A model generated the notes under the pieces. It made no database searches, had not been told where the DNA came from, and was given only the letters and a program-made list of their open reading frames with translations. Made by a program: the position numbers and the translations under genes. This document shows, piece by piece, positions 46,111 to 56,920 of a stretch of DNA of 64,000 nucleotides. This stretch comes from Marinitoga piezophila KA3 (lineage in GTDB: Bacteria > Thermotogota > Thermotogae > Petrotogales > Petrotogaceae), in the NCBI RefSeq assembly GCF_000255135.1, contig NC_016751.1, positions 1,922,001 through 1,986,000 of the forward strand, written 5' to 3'. Each line of letters begins with the position of its first letter. The first letter of the stretch is position 1.

Positions 46111-48315
46111 ATGGTAAAAAATATACAAAAAAAAGTTATACAGTTAATTGAAAAAAAGCCATTACTACAAAAAGAAATATATAATAAATTAAAGGCTAAA
46201 ACAAAGGAAGAAAGAAAAAAGGTAAGAGATGCGTTAAAAGAAATGATGGATAACGGAGAAATCTACAAAAATTCTAAAAACAAATATTGTTTACCAGGAA
46301 AAAATATGAAAATAGGAATTATAGAATTTACAAGAAGAGGAAGTATGGCATTTGTAACCATAAAAGGTGGAGAAGAAATAGCCATAACTCTTGAAAATGC
46401 TAAAGACGCAATGCATAAAGATACAGTATTGGTGGAAATAATTGGAACATGGCGAGACTTGCCAAAAGGAAAAGTTGTAAGAGTATTAAAAAGAGGAATG
46501 AAAAAGGTTGTAGGAATATTTGAAAAGAAAAAATTATTTGGTTTTATTATTCCTATAGATCAAAAAATAAACACAGATTTTTATGTAGCTCCTGAAAACT
46601 TTAATGATGCTAAACCAGGACAGGTTGTAGAAGCTGAAATAATAAAATATGGTGGTAAAAATCCTGAGGTAAAGATAACAAAAATAATAGGTGACACAAA
46701 TGATCCAAAAGTAGATTTACCAATAGTTATTATAAAACATGAGCTTCCTGAGCCTGGAGTATTTCCAAAAAATGTAATGAATGAAGCTTTAAAGATACCA
46801 AATACAGTACAGGATAAGGATTTAAAAGGTAGAAAAGATTTTAGAGATGAAATTATCTTTACAATAGATGGAGATACTGCAAAAGACTTTGATGATGCAG
46901 TTCAAATAAAGAAATTAGATAATGGAAATTATTTATTAGGTGTTCATATTGCTGATGTTTCTCATTATGTAAAGGAAAATTCCAACCTTGACAAAGAAGC
47001 ATTTAAAAGAGGAACAAGTGTTTATTTAATAGATACTGTAATTCCAATGTTGCCTCATGAGCTTTCAGATTGGATATGTTCTCTTGTTGAAAATGAAGAT
47101 AGACTCACCATGTCATTGCTTATGGAAATAGATGAAAATGGTGATGTTGTAGATTTTAATGTATATAACGGAGTTATCAGGAGTAAAAAAAGGCTTACAT
47201 ATAGCAAAGTAAATAAACTATTATCAAATGAAGCAGATGAGGAACTTGAAAAGGAAATAGGCTGGTTGAGACCACAATTAGAAATGATGAAAGAATTAAT
47301 GGAGATAATCAGGGAAAACAGGAGAAGAAGAGGAGCTATTCTTGATATTGAAGGTGGAGAAGTAAAATTTATATTTGATGAAAATGGCAACGTAAAGGAT
47401 ATAATTCCTGTTGAAAGAGGCATTTCAGAAGTAATAATTGAAGAATTTATGATTAAAGCTAATGAAACTATAGCCTCTATATTTGATTCGCAGGGATTGC
47501 CGTTTATATATAGAATTCACGAAGAACCTGATCCGGATATGCTTTTACAACTAAAAAATTATCTTGAAATTATAGGTTTGAGATACAGATTTCCAAAGAA
47601 TATACATCCAAAATTATTACAGGATTTATTGGAACATCTTAAAGATCATCCATTGAAAAAAAGTATACAGAAATTATTGGTTCGCTCTTTAAAAAGAGCA
47701 GTATATTCAGATTTAAATGTAGGACACTTTGGTCTTGCATCTGAAAATTATACGCATTTTACATCACCAATAAGAAGATATCCTGATTTGATTGTACATA
47801 GATTATTGAAAAAATATCTAAAAGGAAAAGGAACGCTTTCAAAAAAAGATATAGAGAAATATACAGAAAAGCTTCCTGAAATAGCTTCTCACAGTTCAAA
47901 AAGAGAAAGAGTAGCAAATGAAGCGGAATGGGATCTTGCGGATATGAAAAAGGTAGAGTATATTTTAGACCATATGAATGAAATCTTTGAAGTATACATA
48001 ACTAATGTAACCAAATTTGGTTTGTTTGTGGAAATACCGGATAAATTTATACAGGGTCTTGTTCATGTATCCTCTATGGATGATTATTATGTTTATAATG
48101 AAAAATTAAATGTTCTTGTTGGAGATAGAAAAAAGAAAGTTTATAAATTAGGAGATAAAATAAAGGTAAGGGTAAAAAATGCAAATAAATTAACAGCGGA
48201 AATAGATTTTGAAATAGTTGATAAAACAGATGAAGAAATGGAAAAAGAATTAAAAGGGAAATATCCAAATGCAAAGATAAAAGTAAAAAGAAAAAAGAAG
48301 AAAAATAAAAAGTAA
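46111..48315 (+). CDS. rnr: Ribonuclease R (RNB-family 3'-5' exoribonuclease)
   Basis: RNase R degrades structured RNA. The 734 residues contain an N-terminal winged-helix region (about 1-65), cold-shock/OB domains, the RNB catalytic centre with FTIDGDTAKDFDDAV, SDLNVGHFGLASENYTHFTSPIRRYPDLIVHR split over several blocks, and an S1 domain (about 630-715, VYITNVTKFGLFVEI). It ends in a lysine-rich tail (KVKRKKKKNKK) as is usual for RNase R. It follows dnaB in one unit. Confidence 0.96.
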   Translation: MVKNIQKKVIQLIEKKPLLQKEIYNKLKAKTKEERKKVRDALKEMMDNGEIYKNSKNKYCLPGKNMKIGIIEFTRRGSMAFVTIKGGEEIAITLENAKDAMHKDTVLVEIIGTWRDLPKGKVVRVLKRGMKKVVGIFEKKKLFGFIIPIDQKINTDFYVAPENFNDAKPGQVVEAEIIKYGGKNPEVKITKIIGDTNDPKVDLPIVIIKHELPEPGVFPKNVMNEALKIPNTVQDKDLKGRKDFRDEIIFTIDGDTAKDFDDAVQIKKLDNGNYLLGVHIADVSHYVKENSNLDKEAFKRGTSVYLIDTVIPMLPHELSDWICSLVENEDRLTMSLLMEIDENGDVVDFNVYNGVIRSKKRLTYSKVNKLLSNEADEELEKEIGWLRPQLEMMKELMEIIRENRRRRGAILDIEGGEVKFIFDENGNVKDIIPVERGISEVIIEEFMIKANETIASIFDSQGLPFIYRIHEEPDPDMLLQLKNYLEIIGLRYRFPKNIHPKLLQDLLEHLKDHPLKKSIQKLLVRSLKRAVYSDLNVGHFGLASENYTHFTSPIRRYPDLIVHRLLKKYLKGKGTLSKKDIEKYTEKLPEIASHSSKRERVANEAEWDLADMKKVEYILDHMNEIFEVYITNVTKFGLFVEIPDKFIQGLVHVSSMDDYYVYNEKLNVLVGDRKKKVYKLGDKIKVRVKNANKLTAEIDFEIVDKTDEEMEKELKGKYPNAKIKVKRKKKKNKK

Positions 48316-48329
48316 TAATAAAAAAGAGA

Positions 48330-48387
48330 GCCGCACGGCAGACGTTACCGTTGCGGCGGCCCCTATACCCCCCTAGGTATTTTTTTC
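48330..48387 (+). terminator. GC-rich hairpin region after rnr, possible composite terminator
   Basis: GCCGCACGG (48330-48338) pairs with CCGTTGCGGC (48348-48357) with one bulge. A cytosine-rich stretch and a short TACC/GGTA stem then lead to seven T at 48380-48386. The first hairpin lacks a T-run directly after it, so this is not a textbook terminator. It is strikingly GC-rich for this chromosome. Confidence 0.4.
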
Positions 48388-48493
48388 ATTACATATTATA
48401 CCATAAAAATACAAAAAAGTAACACTTCTATACGGTAAAATGAAAAATTGTAACAAAAAATATGGGGTTAATAATAAATACATATTATTATCA

Positions 48494-48502
48494 TGGTATA
48501 AT
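48494..48502 (+). promoter_or_regulatory. Extended -10 promoter of the ferritin gene
   Basis: TGGTATAAT lies 34 bases upstream of the ferritin ATG. The same nine bases appear inverted at 48395-48403, which could be an antisense -10. Confidence 0.5.
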
Positions 48503-48536
48503 TAATTAGGATTCAAAACTAAATGGGAGGGATAGT

Positions 48537-49046
48537 ATGATTTCAAAAGTTATGGAAGAAGCTATAAATAAACAAATTAACGAAGAAATGTTCTCTGCAT
48601 ATTTATATTTATCAATGTCAGCATATTTTGAAAAAATAGGATTAAAAGGTTTTGCAAACTGGATGAAGGTTCAGTATGAAGAAGAAATGTTTCATGCAAT
48701 GAAGTTTTATAATTATTTACTTTCAAGAGGTGGAGAAGTAAAATTATATACTATAAAAGAACCTAAAAAGGACTGGGAATCACCATTAAATGCATTTGAG
48801 GAAACATTGGAACATGAAAAGCATATAACAAAATGTATAAATGAGTTAGTTGATTTAGCAGAAAAAGAGAAAGATAGAGCTACATTTAATTTCTTACAAT
48901 GGTATATTGATGAACAGGTTGAAGAAGAAGCAAATGATGAAGAAATAATAGCTAAATTAAAAATGATTAAAGATAGTCCAAATGGATTATTTATGCTTGA
49001 TAGAGAATTAGCAGGAAGAACATTTAATGAACCTGCCGCAGAATAA
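48537..49046 (+). CDS. ftnA: Ferritin (iron storage)
   Basis: A 169-residue non-haem ferritin that oxidises and stores iron in a 24-mer shell. The four-helix bundle and the ferroxidase ligands are visible in EEMFSAYLYLSMSAYFE, YEEEMFHAMKFYNYLLSRGG and FLQWYIDEQVEEEANDEEI. A gggaggg ribosome-binding site precedes the ATG. It is a single-gene unit between an extended -10 promoter and a palindromic terminator. I saw no obvious Fur- or PerR-type box. Confidence 0.95.
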   Translation: MISKVMEEAINKQINEEMFSAYLYLSMSAYFEKIGLKGFANWMKVQYEEEMFHAMKFYNYLLSRGGEVKLYTIKEPKKDWESPLNAFEETLEHEKHITKCINELVDLAEKEKDRATFNFLQWYIDEQVEEEANDEEIIAKLKMIKDSPNGLFMLDRELAGRTFNEPAAE

Positions 49047-49048
49047 AA

Positions 49049-49076
49049 TAAAAGGGGGATATCCCCCTTTTATTTA
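49049..49076. terminator. Bidirectional terminator after ferritin
   Basis: AAAAGGGGGAT / ATCCCCCTTTT self-complementary stem with T-rich flanks, shared with the convergent hypothetical gene. Confidence 0.82.
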
Positions 49077-49080
49077 TATA

Positions 49081-49506
49081 TTATGGTATATCAATTATTA
49101 AAAGATATAAATTTTCATGATTTGTATTATTTTTTATATTTTCAAAAAAAGAATAATCGTCTATATGTTCAAAATCTCTACCATCATGAAAGACAAGCTT
49201 CCATTCTTCGGGATAAGCATAACTCCCTCTTTCATATCTTTCAAGATTTTCCTTTAAAGTATTAAAAATAAAATCATCTTCAGGGACCTTTCCTTCAAAA
49301 CGCTTAATCATATTTTCAGATGCATTGTATAAACCTTTATATAAAGAAATTAATTCCTGGACGGTATCTTCAAATAATTTGCTTTCACTTGCATATGAAA
49401 TACATGAAGATACATTATGATCACCATATCTTCCAGCGTATTTAGAAGCTTTTTTAATAGCATCTTCTTCAGAGTCTGCAATAACAATAAGACTATAAGT
49501 ATACAT
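49081..49506 (-). CDS. Hypothetical protein, unknown function
   Basis: A 141-residue soluble, acidic protein that I do not recognise. It begins YTYSLIVIADSEEDAIKKAS, an opening beta-alpha unit reminiscent of small regulatory ferredoxin-like folds, and ends with a strand NLYLLIIDIP. It has a strong aaggaggg ribosome-binding site. It lies immediately downstream of the hydrogenase operon but after that operon's terminator, with no room for a separate promoter, so it may be expressed by read-through. Confidence 0.72.
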   Translation of the reverse strand: MYTYSLIVIADSEEDAIKKASKYAGRYGDHNVSSCISYASESKLFEDTVQELISLYKGLYNASENMIKRFEGKVPEDDFIFNTLKENLERYERGSYAYPEEWKLVFHDGRDFEHIDDYSFFENIKNNTNHENLYLLIIDIP

Positions 49507-49529
49507 CCAATCCCTCCTTAATATTTATA

Positions 49530-49556
49530 AAAAGCGGGGTAGAAATCCCCGCTTTT
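49530..49556 (-). terminator. Terminator after hydA
   Basis: AAAAGCGGGG / CCCCGCTTTT with a 7-base loop, followed on the minus strand by TTT and an AT-rich tract. Confidence 0.85.
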
Positions 49557-49562
49557 ATTATA

Positions 49563-51296
49563 TCATAACCATTCTCTTTCAAAATATCTTGTATGTAATA
49601 ATTTATGTGATTTTTCACTGAGAGGTTTTTCAAGGAATTCATCGTATAATTTTTTAATAGATGGATTTTCATGTGATTTTCTAATAGGTTTGCTTTTATC
49701 GATTTTATTAATAGCTTCCATTCTCTTTTTGATGATATTAAAGTCTCCGTGATGATAAGGTTGTCCTCCACCACCAACACATCCGCCAGGACATGCCATT
49801 ACTTCAATAAGATGTACCTCAACTTTACCTTCTCTGATATCTTCTAACAATTTTCTAACATTACCTAAACCATGAGCAACACCAATTCTGATTTTTTGAC
49901 CTTTAATATCAACTTCAGCAATTCTTACTCCTTCATAACCTCTTAAAGCTTCAAAATCAACATCTTTTAATTCTTCTCCTGTAATCCATTCATAAGCAGT
50001 TCTTAATGCAGCTTCTGCAACACCACCTGTTCTACCGAATATATCAGCAGCACCTGTTGACTCGCCTAATGGATTATCGTATTCACCTTCGGGTAAATTC
50101 TGGAAGTTAATACCTGATTCTCTGATCATATCTGCCAATTCTCTTGTAGTAATTACATAATCAACATCTTTATAACCTGAATCTCTCATTTCTTCCCTGT
50201 TTGCTTCATATTTTTTAGCAAGACATGGCATAACTGAAACTACAACTATATCCTTTGGATCAATTCCTGCTTTTTGTGCATAATATGTTTTTGCTATTGC
50301 ACCAAACATTTGCTGAGGTGATTTAGCACTTGATGGCATTTCTAATAAATCAGGGAACTGATGTTCTAAGAATTTAACCCAGCCTGGACAACAACTTGTA
50401 AGCATAGGCATATATCCACCATTTTCAAGTCTTTCTTTAAATTCAGAAGCTTCTTCCATTATAGTTAAATCAGCACTAAAATTAGTATCAAATACTTTAT
50501 CAAAACCTAAAACCTTTAATGCAGAAACAAGTTTCCCTGTTGAAATTGTTCCAGGTTCATAACCAAATTCTTCACCAAGAGCAACCCTTACTGCAGGAGC
50601 TGTTTGAACTACAACATGTTTTGTTGGATCCTCAATTACATCCCAGACCTGATCAATATATGATTTTTCAACAAGAGCTCCTGTTGGACATACTGCAACA
50701 CATTGACCACAGAAAGTACATGCGGTATTTTCCAAATTCCAGTCAAAAGTTGGTTTCACAACAGCATCAAATCCTCTATTAACTGCTGATAATACACCAA
50801 CTGTCTGGAATTCATTACATACAGTTTCACATCTTCTACACATAATACATTTATTTGGATCTCTTATAATAGCAGCTGATTCGTCAATTCTGTGAGTTGA
50901 CATCTTACCCATAAAAGGATTTGAAACAATATTTAATTCGTGAGCAAGGCTCTGTAATTCACAGTCACCATTTTTAGGACATTTTAAACAATCCTGAGGA
51001 TGATCTGATAATAAAAGTTGAACAGCAGTTCTTCTTGCCTGAATAGCTCTTCTTGAATGTGTTTTAACAACCATTCCATCAAAAACTGGAGTAGCACATG
51101 CTGGAGCAAGGTTTCTTCTTCCTTCTACTTCAACCATACAAACCCTACATGAGGCAGGTTTATTTTCAATTCCTATATCTTCAAGTTTCATATAACATAA
51201 TGTTGGAACATATGCACCTATTGAATTAATAGCATCTAAAACTGTATAATTTTCAGGAACTTCAACCTCTTTACAATTTATAGTAATTTTTGGCAT
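49563..51296 (-). CDS. hydA: [FeFe]-hydrogenase catalytic subunit HydA
   Basis: HydA carries the H-cluster that forms H2. The 577 residues start with a plant-type [2Fe-2S] domain (CRVCMVEVEGRRNLAPAC), a histidine-ligated [4Fe-4S] region (HPQDCLKCPKNGDCELQ), two [4Fe-4S] ferredoxin motifs (CIMCRRCETVC, CTFCGQCVAVCPTGA), and the catalytic domain with TSCCPGWVKF, MPCLAKKYE and ACPGGCVGGGGQP. With HydB and HydC it should form the electron-bifurcating enzyme that oxidises NADH and ferredoxin together. It is shorter than the approximately 645-residue Thermotoga maritima protein and ends without an extra C-terminal [2Fe-2S] domain. Confidence 0.96.
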   Translation of the reverse strand: MPKITINCKEVEVPENYTVLDAINSIGAYVPTLCYMKLEDIGIENKPASCRVCMVEVEGRRNLAPACATPVFDGMVVKTHSRRAIQARRTAVQLLLSDHPQDCLKCPKNGDCELQSLAHELNIVSNPFMGKMSTHRIDESAAIIRDPNKCIMCRRCETVCNEFQTVGVLSAVNRGFDAVVKPTFDWNLENTACTFCGQCVAVCPTGALVEKSYIDQVWDVIEDPTKHVVVQTAPAVRVALGEEFGYEPGTISTGKLVSALKVLGFDKVFDTNFSADLTIMEEASEFKERLENGGYMPMLTSCCPGWVKFLEHQFPDLLEMPSSAKSPQQMFGAIAKTYYAQKAGIDPKDIVVVSVMPCLAKKYEANREEMRDSGYKDVDYVITTRELADMIRESGINFQNLPEGEYDNPLGESTGAADIFGRTGGVAEAALRTAYEWITGEELKDVDFEALRGYEGVRIAEVDIKGQKIRIGVAHGLGNVRKLLEDIREGKVEVHLIEVMACPGGCVGGGGQPYHHGDFNIIKKRMEAINKIDKSKPIRKSHENPSIKKLYDEFLEKPLSEKSHKLLHTRYFEREWL

Positions 51297-51312
51297 ATTG
51301 CATCCTCCTTCC

Positions 51313-53103
51313 TTATATCTTTTCTATAGCGCCGAATCTACATGTTGCATAACAGGCGCCGCATTTAATACATTTTTCCTGATCTATTTCATGTGGTTTC
51401 TTAATTTCACCACTAATTGCATTTACAGGACAAACTCTCGCACATGCTGTACATCCCACACATTTATCCTTATCAATTACATATGTAATTAAATTCTTAC
51501 ATACTCCAGCTGGACATGTTTTATCAAGAACATGTGCTTCATATTCATCTCTGAAATAATGCAGAGTGGATAATATTGGATTAGGTGATGTTTGACCTAA
51601 ACCACATAATGCAGAATCTTTTATAGTTTTTCCTAAAGTTTCAAGTGTATTTAAATCTTCTATTGTTGCTCTACCAGAAGTAATCTTTTCTAATATTTCA
51701 AGTAATCTTACGTTACCTATTCTACATGGAGTACATTTACCACATGATTCTTCAACGGAGAATTCAAGATAGAACTTTGCAACATCAGGCATACATGTAT
51801 TTTCGTCCATAACAATCATACCACCTGAACCCATCATAGAACCCAATGCAGTTAATGTATCAAAATCAATTGGAGTATCGAGATATGCTTCAGGAATACA
51901 TCCTCCTGATGGTCCACCTGTTTGAACAGCTTTAAATTTCTTGTTATCTCTAATTCCACCACCAATATCAAAAATAACCTCTCTTAATGTTGTACCCATT
52001 GGAACTTCAACAAGTCCAACATTGTTAACCTTACCTGCTAGTGCAAAAACCTTTGTTCCAGGAGATTTTTCTGTTCCAAGACTTCTAAACCATTTTGCAC
52101 CCTTTAAAATAATAGGAGCAATATTTGCAAGTGTTTCAACATTATTTATAATAGTTGGTTTGCCCCATAAACCTTTTTGGGCAGGGAAAGGAGGTTTTGT
52201 TCTTGGTTCTCCTCTGTATCCTTCAATTGAAGCTAATAAAGCAGTTTCTTCACCACAAACAAAAGCTCCAGCACCAAGTCTTATTTCGAGATCAAATGAA
52301 AAATCAGTTCCTAAAATATTTTCACCCAATAGTCCATATTCTCTTGCCTGATTAATAGCATTTTGAAGTCTTTTAACTGCAAGGGGATATTCTGCTCTTA
52401 TGTAAATATATCCCTGATTTGCTCCTATTGCGTAACCTGCAATAGCCATTCCTTCAATAACTGAATGTGGATCACCTTCTAAAACGGATCTATCCATAAA
52501 TGCTCCCGGGTCACCTTCGTCTGCATTACATACAACATACTTTACATCGCTTTTTGCTTTTTGGGCAAATCCCCATTTTAATCCTGTTGGGAATCCTCCT
52601 CCACCTCTTCCTCTAAGACCGGATTCTCTAACTTCTTCAACAACTTCTTCTGGAGTCATTGATAATGCTTTTGCTAAAGCCTGATAACCATCATTTGCAA
52701 TATATTCATCAATATCATCAGGATCAATTAAACCGGCGTTTCTTAAAGCAACCCTGATTTGTTTTTTATAAAATGGCATTTTCTTTGATTCGTCGATTTT
52801 TTCCTTTTCTGTAGGTTCCACGTATAACAATCTTTCAACTTTTCTACCTTTTATAATATGTTCATTAACCAATTCTTCTGCATCTTCCGGTGTAACTCTA
52901 ACATAAAATGTATTATCAGGTAAGAACTTTACAATAGGTCCCTGTTCACAGAATCCAAAACAACCTGTTCTAACAACCTGAACATCATTTTCAAGATTTT
53001 TTTCCTTTATAATCTTTTCAAGATTATCCTTTATAAGTTCACTTTTAGAAGATGTACAACCTGTACCTCCACAGATTAATATGTGATATTTATATGATGG
53101 CAT
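51313..53103 (-). CDS. hydB: Bifurcating hydrogenase NADH/flavin subunit HydB
   Basis: The 596-residue subunit has an N-terminal thioredoxin-like [2Fe-2S] domain (CGGTGCTSS and GCFGFCEQGP), an NuoF-like core binding FMN and NADH (GLRGRGGGGFPTG, CNADEGDPGAFMDR), a [4Fe-4S] site (ESCGKCTPCRIG) and two C-terminal ferredoxin clusters (CVGCTACARVCP, CIKCGACYATC). This is the domain order of the Thermotoga HydB bifurcating subunit. It lies between the [2Fe-2S] protein and hydA. Confidence 0.96.
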   Translation of the reverse strand: MPSYKYHILICGGTGCTSSKSELIKDNLEKIIKEKNLENDVQVVRTGCFGFCEQGPIVKFLPDNTFYVRVTPEDAEELVNEHIIKGRKVERLLYVEPTEKEKIDESKKMPFYKKQIRVALRNAGLIDPDDIDEYIANDGYQALAKALSMTPEEVVEEVRESGLRGRGGGGFPTGLKWGFAQKAKSDVKYVVCNADEGDPGAFMDRSVLEGDPHSVIEGMAIAGYAIGANQGYIYIRAEYPLAVKRLQNAINQAREYGLLGENILGTDFSFDLEIRLGAGAFVCGEETALLASIEGYRGEPRTKPPFPAQKGLWGKPTIINNVETLANIAPIILKGAKWFRSLGTEKSPGTKVFALAGKVNNVGLVEVPMGTTLREVIFDIGGGIRDNKKFKAVQTGGPSGGCIPEAYLDTPIDFDTLTALGSMMGSGGMIVMDENTCMPDVAKFYLEFSVEESCGKCTPCRIGNVRLLEILEKITSGRATIEDLNTLETLGKTIKDSALCGLGQTSPNPILSTLHYFRDEYEAHVLDKTCPAGVCKNLITYVIDKDKCVGCTACARVCPVNAISGEIKKPHEIDQEKCIKCGACYATCRFGAIEKI

Positions 53104-53115
53104 TATATTCCCTCC

Positions 53116-53514
53116 TTACTCGTTAATGGATTTGTGTGTTTCTCCTATTATTGAATCCTGAAGCAATTCTCCGTTTAATATATGTTTTTCAATTAATTCA
53201 ACAGCTCTTTCTTCGTTGATTTTTCCATATAATATAGGTTCCTTTCCCGGTTCAGAAACTTCAACAGTAGGTTCTGCATGACAATACCCCATACAACCAG
53301 TTTGAATAATTCTAATATTATCAAGTCCTTTTTCCTCAACAATTTCAACCAATTTGTTAAATGTTTCTTTTGCGCCAGCTGCAATTCCGCATGTTCCCAT
53401 TGCAACCTTTAAAGTTATTATATTGTCTTTATCAGCAATTTTTCTTAAATTCAATTTATTTTTTGCAGCTTCCTTCTGTTTTAATAAATCTTCAAGGCTT
53501 TTAATTTTAGGCAT
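53116..53514 (-). CDS. Thioredoxin-like [2Fe-2S] ferredoxin protein of the hydrogenase operon
   Basis: A 132-residue protein with the thioredoxin-like [2Fe-2S] pattern: AMGTCGIAAGAKET and, further on, TGCMGYCHAEPTVEV. It resembles the N-terminal domain of HydB and stand-alone proteins found in hydrogenase operons of several thermophilic anaerobes. A first part (about 1-28) is a charged helix. It may be an accessory electron carrier or substitute for the [2Fe-2S] domain that HydA lacks at its C-terminus; this is inference. Confidence 0.88.
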   Translation of the reverse strand: MPKIKSLEDLLKQKEAAKNKLNLRKIADKDNIITLKVAMGTCGIAAGAKETFNKLVEIVEEKGLDNIRIIQTGCMGYCHAEPTVEVSEPGKEPILYGKINEERAVELIEKHILNGELLQDSIIGETHKSINE

Positions 53515-53526
53515 ATATTTCCCTCC

Positions 53527-54027
53527 TTAACCTCTTTCACGGTATTCTTTTATTAATTTCTTTACATCGTTTTTCGTTAATCTTCCATGAACTTCGTCAC
53601 CAATCATAACAACTGGTGCAAGACCACATGCTCCTACACATCTAACAGCATGAAGACTGAATAATCCATCTTCTGTTGTTTCGTTTTCTTTAATGCCTAA
53701 TTGTTTTTTAAATTCTTCTAAAATATCTCCTGATCCTCTAACATAACATGCTGTTCCTAAACATACACTTATAGGATATTTTCCCTTTGGTTTCATTGAA
53801 AAAAAGTTATAAAACGTTACTACTCCATAAACATCAGAAGCATGAACGTCTAATTTTTTAGCGATTAATTTTTGAACCTCAATTGGTAAATAACCAATTA
53901 TTTCCTGTGCTCTATGTAGCACATGGATTAGATAACTTCTCTTTGTAACTTTGTCCTTCCCTTCGAGTTCCAGAGAGTCAATATATTCTTCTACTTCTTT
54001 TAACTTACTTTCAAGTTCTACGGACAT
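53527..54027 (-). CDS. hydC: Bifurcating hydrogenase subunit HydC (NuoE-like)
   Basis: The 166-residue NuoE-type subunit holds one [2Fe-2S] cluster with cysteines in VCLGTACYVRG and RCVGACGLAPVV. A helical N-terminus (KRSYLIHVLHRAQEIIGYLP) is typical. It is the first gene of the operon hydC-[2Fe-2S]-hydB-hydA, with ggaggg upstream of the ATG. Confidence 0.95.
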   Translation of the reverse strand: MSVELESKLKEVEEYIDSLELEGKDKVTKRSYLIHVLHRAQEIIGYLPIEVQKLIAKKLDVHASDVYGVVTFYNFFSMKPKGKYPISVCLGTACYVRGSGDILEEFKKQLGIKENETTEDGLFSLHAVRCVGACGLAPVVMIGDEVHGRLTKNDVKKLIKEYRERG

Positions 54028-54533
54028 TCCGTTCCCTCCTCAAGATAAAGTTTTTATTTATATGTTTTATGAATATATATAAACTTTATAGCTATTTTTT
54101 TCACAAATTATATTTAAGTTATAGTTAAAAATAATTAAATTCTGACTAAAATTATCTTATATTATTATTTTTTTCACAATCCGGAGTTAAGATGGAGAAA
54201 TAAATATCTTCAACTATATTATAAAATAATTTGATTTAATTTACAGGCAATTTTATTACATTAGCAAAACGAAAGTGTTAAATAAATGTTTTTCTATTTG
54301 TGAAATGTTAAATCATGATTAATGAATATCGAATAAAAGATTTAGAAACATGTGTAATTTACAAAAAAGTAATCATTATATATAATATACTCAATATATA
54401 CAAATGGTATATATAACCTGTTATTTTGTATGGTTGAAGAAGATAAAATAATATAAAAAACTTTTTTAATTTAATAGCAATTAAAAGATGTTATAATAAA
54501 CAATACAAAAAACAAATTTAAGGAGGGGTATAA
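54028..54533. promoter_or_regulatory. Divergent control region of the hydrogenase operon
   Basis: About 500 bases, very AT-rich, without a gene. It contains an exact 14-base direct repeat TATTTTTTTCACAA (54093-54106 and 54166-54179), which on the minus strand reads TTGTGAAAAAAATA in the direction of hydC, and another TTTGTGAAA on the plus strand at 54297-54305. These resemble half-sites of Rex-type redox repressors. Candidate -10 boxes are abundant in this AT background, so I cannot pick the hyd promoter. Confidence 0.4.
54489..54497 (+). promoter_or_regulatory. Extended -10 promoter of the 91-residue gene
   Basis: TGTTATAAT lies 36 bases before the ATG of the next gene; -35 not clear. Confidence 0.5.
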
Positions 54534-54809
54534 ATGCCTATTAATTATGGAAATGATACAGGTAAGGGTTTTTATAAAGAAGAAGATTTAAGAATATTTT
54601 TAAAAGCAGTTGAAAGTTCGATTATTAAGGCTCCTGTAAAAAATGAAGGCAGGGTTTTAATAAGTGATTTATGGGTAATTTCATCATTGCCAAAGGATTT
54701 GATTATAGAGGTTATTGAAACATATAAAGAAGAATTAACTGTACCAGAGGATATAAAAGAGATTTTTGATGATCGGGCAAATAAAATATTATGGAAAAAG
54801 GAAGAATGA
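54534..54809 (+). CDS. Hypothetical 91-residue protein, unknown
   Basis: A small soluble protein with an aggagggg ribosome-binding site and an extended -10 promoter. It reads as a helix-rich protein: YKEEDLRIFLKAVES, ISDLWVISSLPKDLIIEVIET. I do not recognise a family and see no metal or catalytic motif. The groESL promoter and CIRCE lie between it and groES, so it is probably a separate unit. Confidence 0.75.
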   Translation: MPINYGNDTGKGFYKEEDLRIFLKAVESSIIKAPVKNEGRVLISDLWVISSLPKDLIIEVIETYKEELTVPEDIKEIFDDRANKILWKKEE

Positions 54810-54873
54810 TTAGAATTTTAATTATAATCACGATTAATTGAAAATAAAAAGGAATAAACGCTTATAATAATGC

Positions 54874-54902
54874 TTGAAATTTTTTTCAAGAAGGAGTATC
54901 AT
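54874..54902 (+). promoter_or_regulatory. Promoter of groESL
   Basis: TTGAAA (54874-54879), a 17-base spacer and TATCAT (54897-54902). The predicted start lies just before the CIRCE element. Confidence 0.7.
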
Positions 54903-54913
54903 ACAAATAGAAA

Positions 54914-54940
54914 TTAGCACTCGGATAACTTGACTGCTAA
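54914..54940 (+). promoter_or_regulatory. CIRCE operator (HrcA site)
   Basis: TTAGCACTC, nine bases, GACTGCTAA. The left arm is the exact consensus; the right arm has one change (GACTGCTAA for GAGTGCTAA). It is placed right after the predicted transcription start, as is typical for HrcA repression of heat-shock genes. hrcA itself is not in the window. Confidence 0.92.
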
Positions 54941-54975
54941 AAAAATAAAAAATATGGACAAGGAGGGTGATTGGT

Positions 54976-56879
<1,904 letters not shown>

Positions 56880-56888
56880 TAAATAAAT

Positions 56889-56920
56889 AAAACTGCCCCG
56901 AATTTCGGGGCAGTTTTTTT
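56889..56920 (+). terminator. Terminator after groEL
   Basis: AACTGCCCCG / CGGGGCAGTT stem followed by a run of T. Confidence 0.92.
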
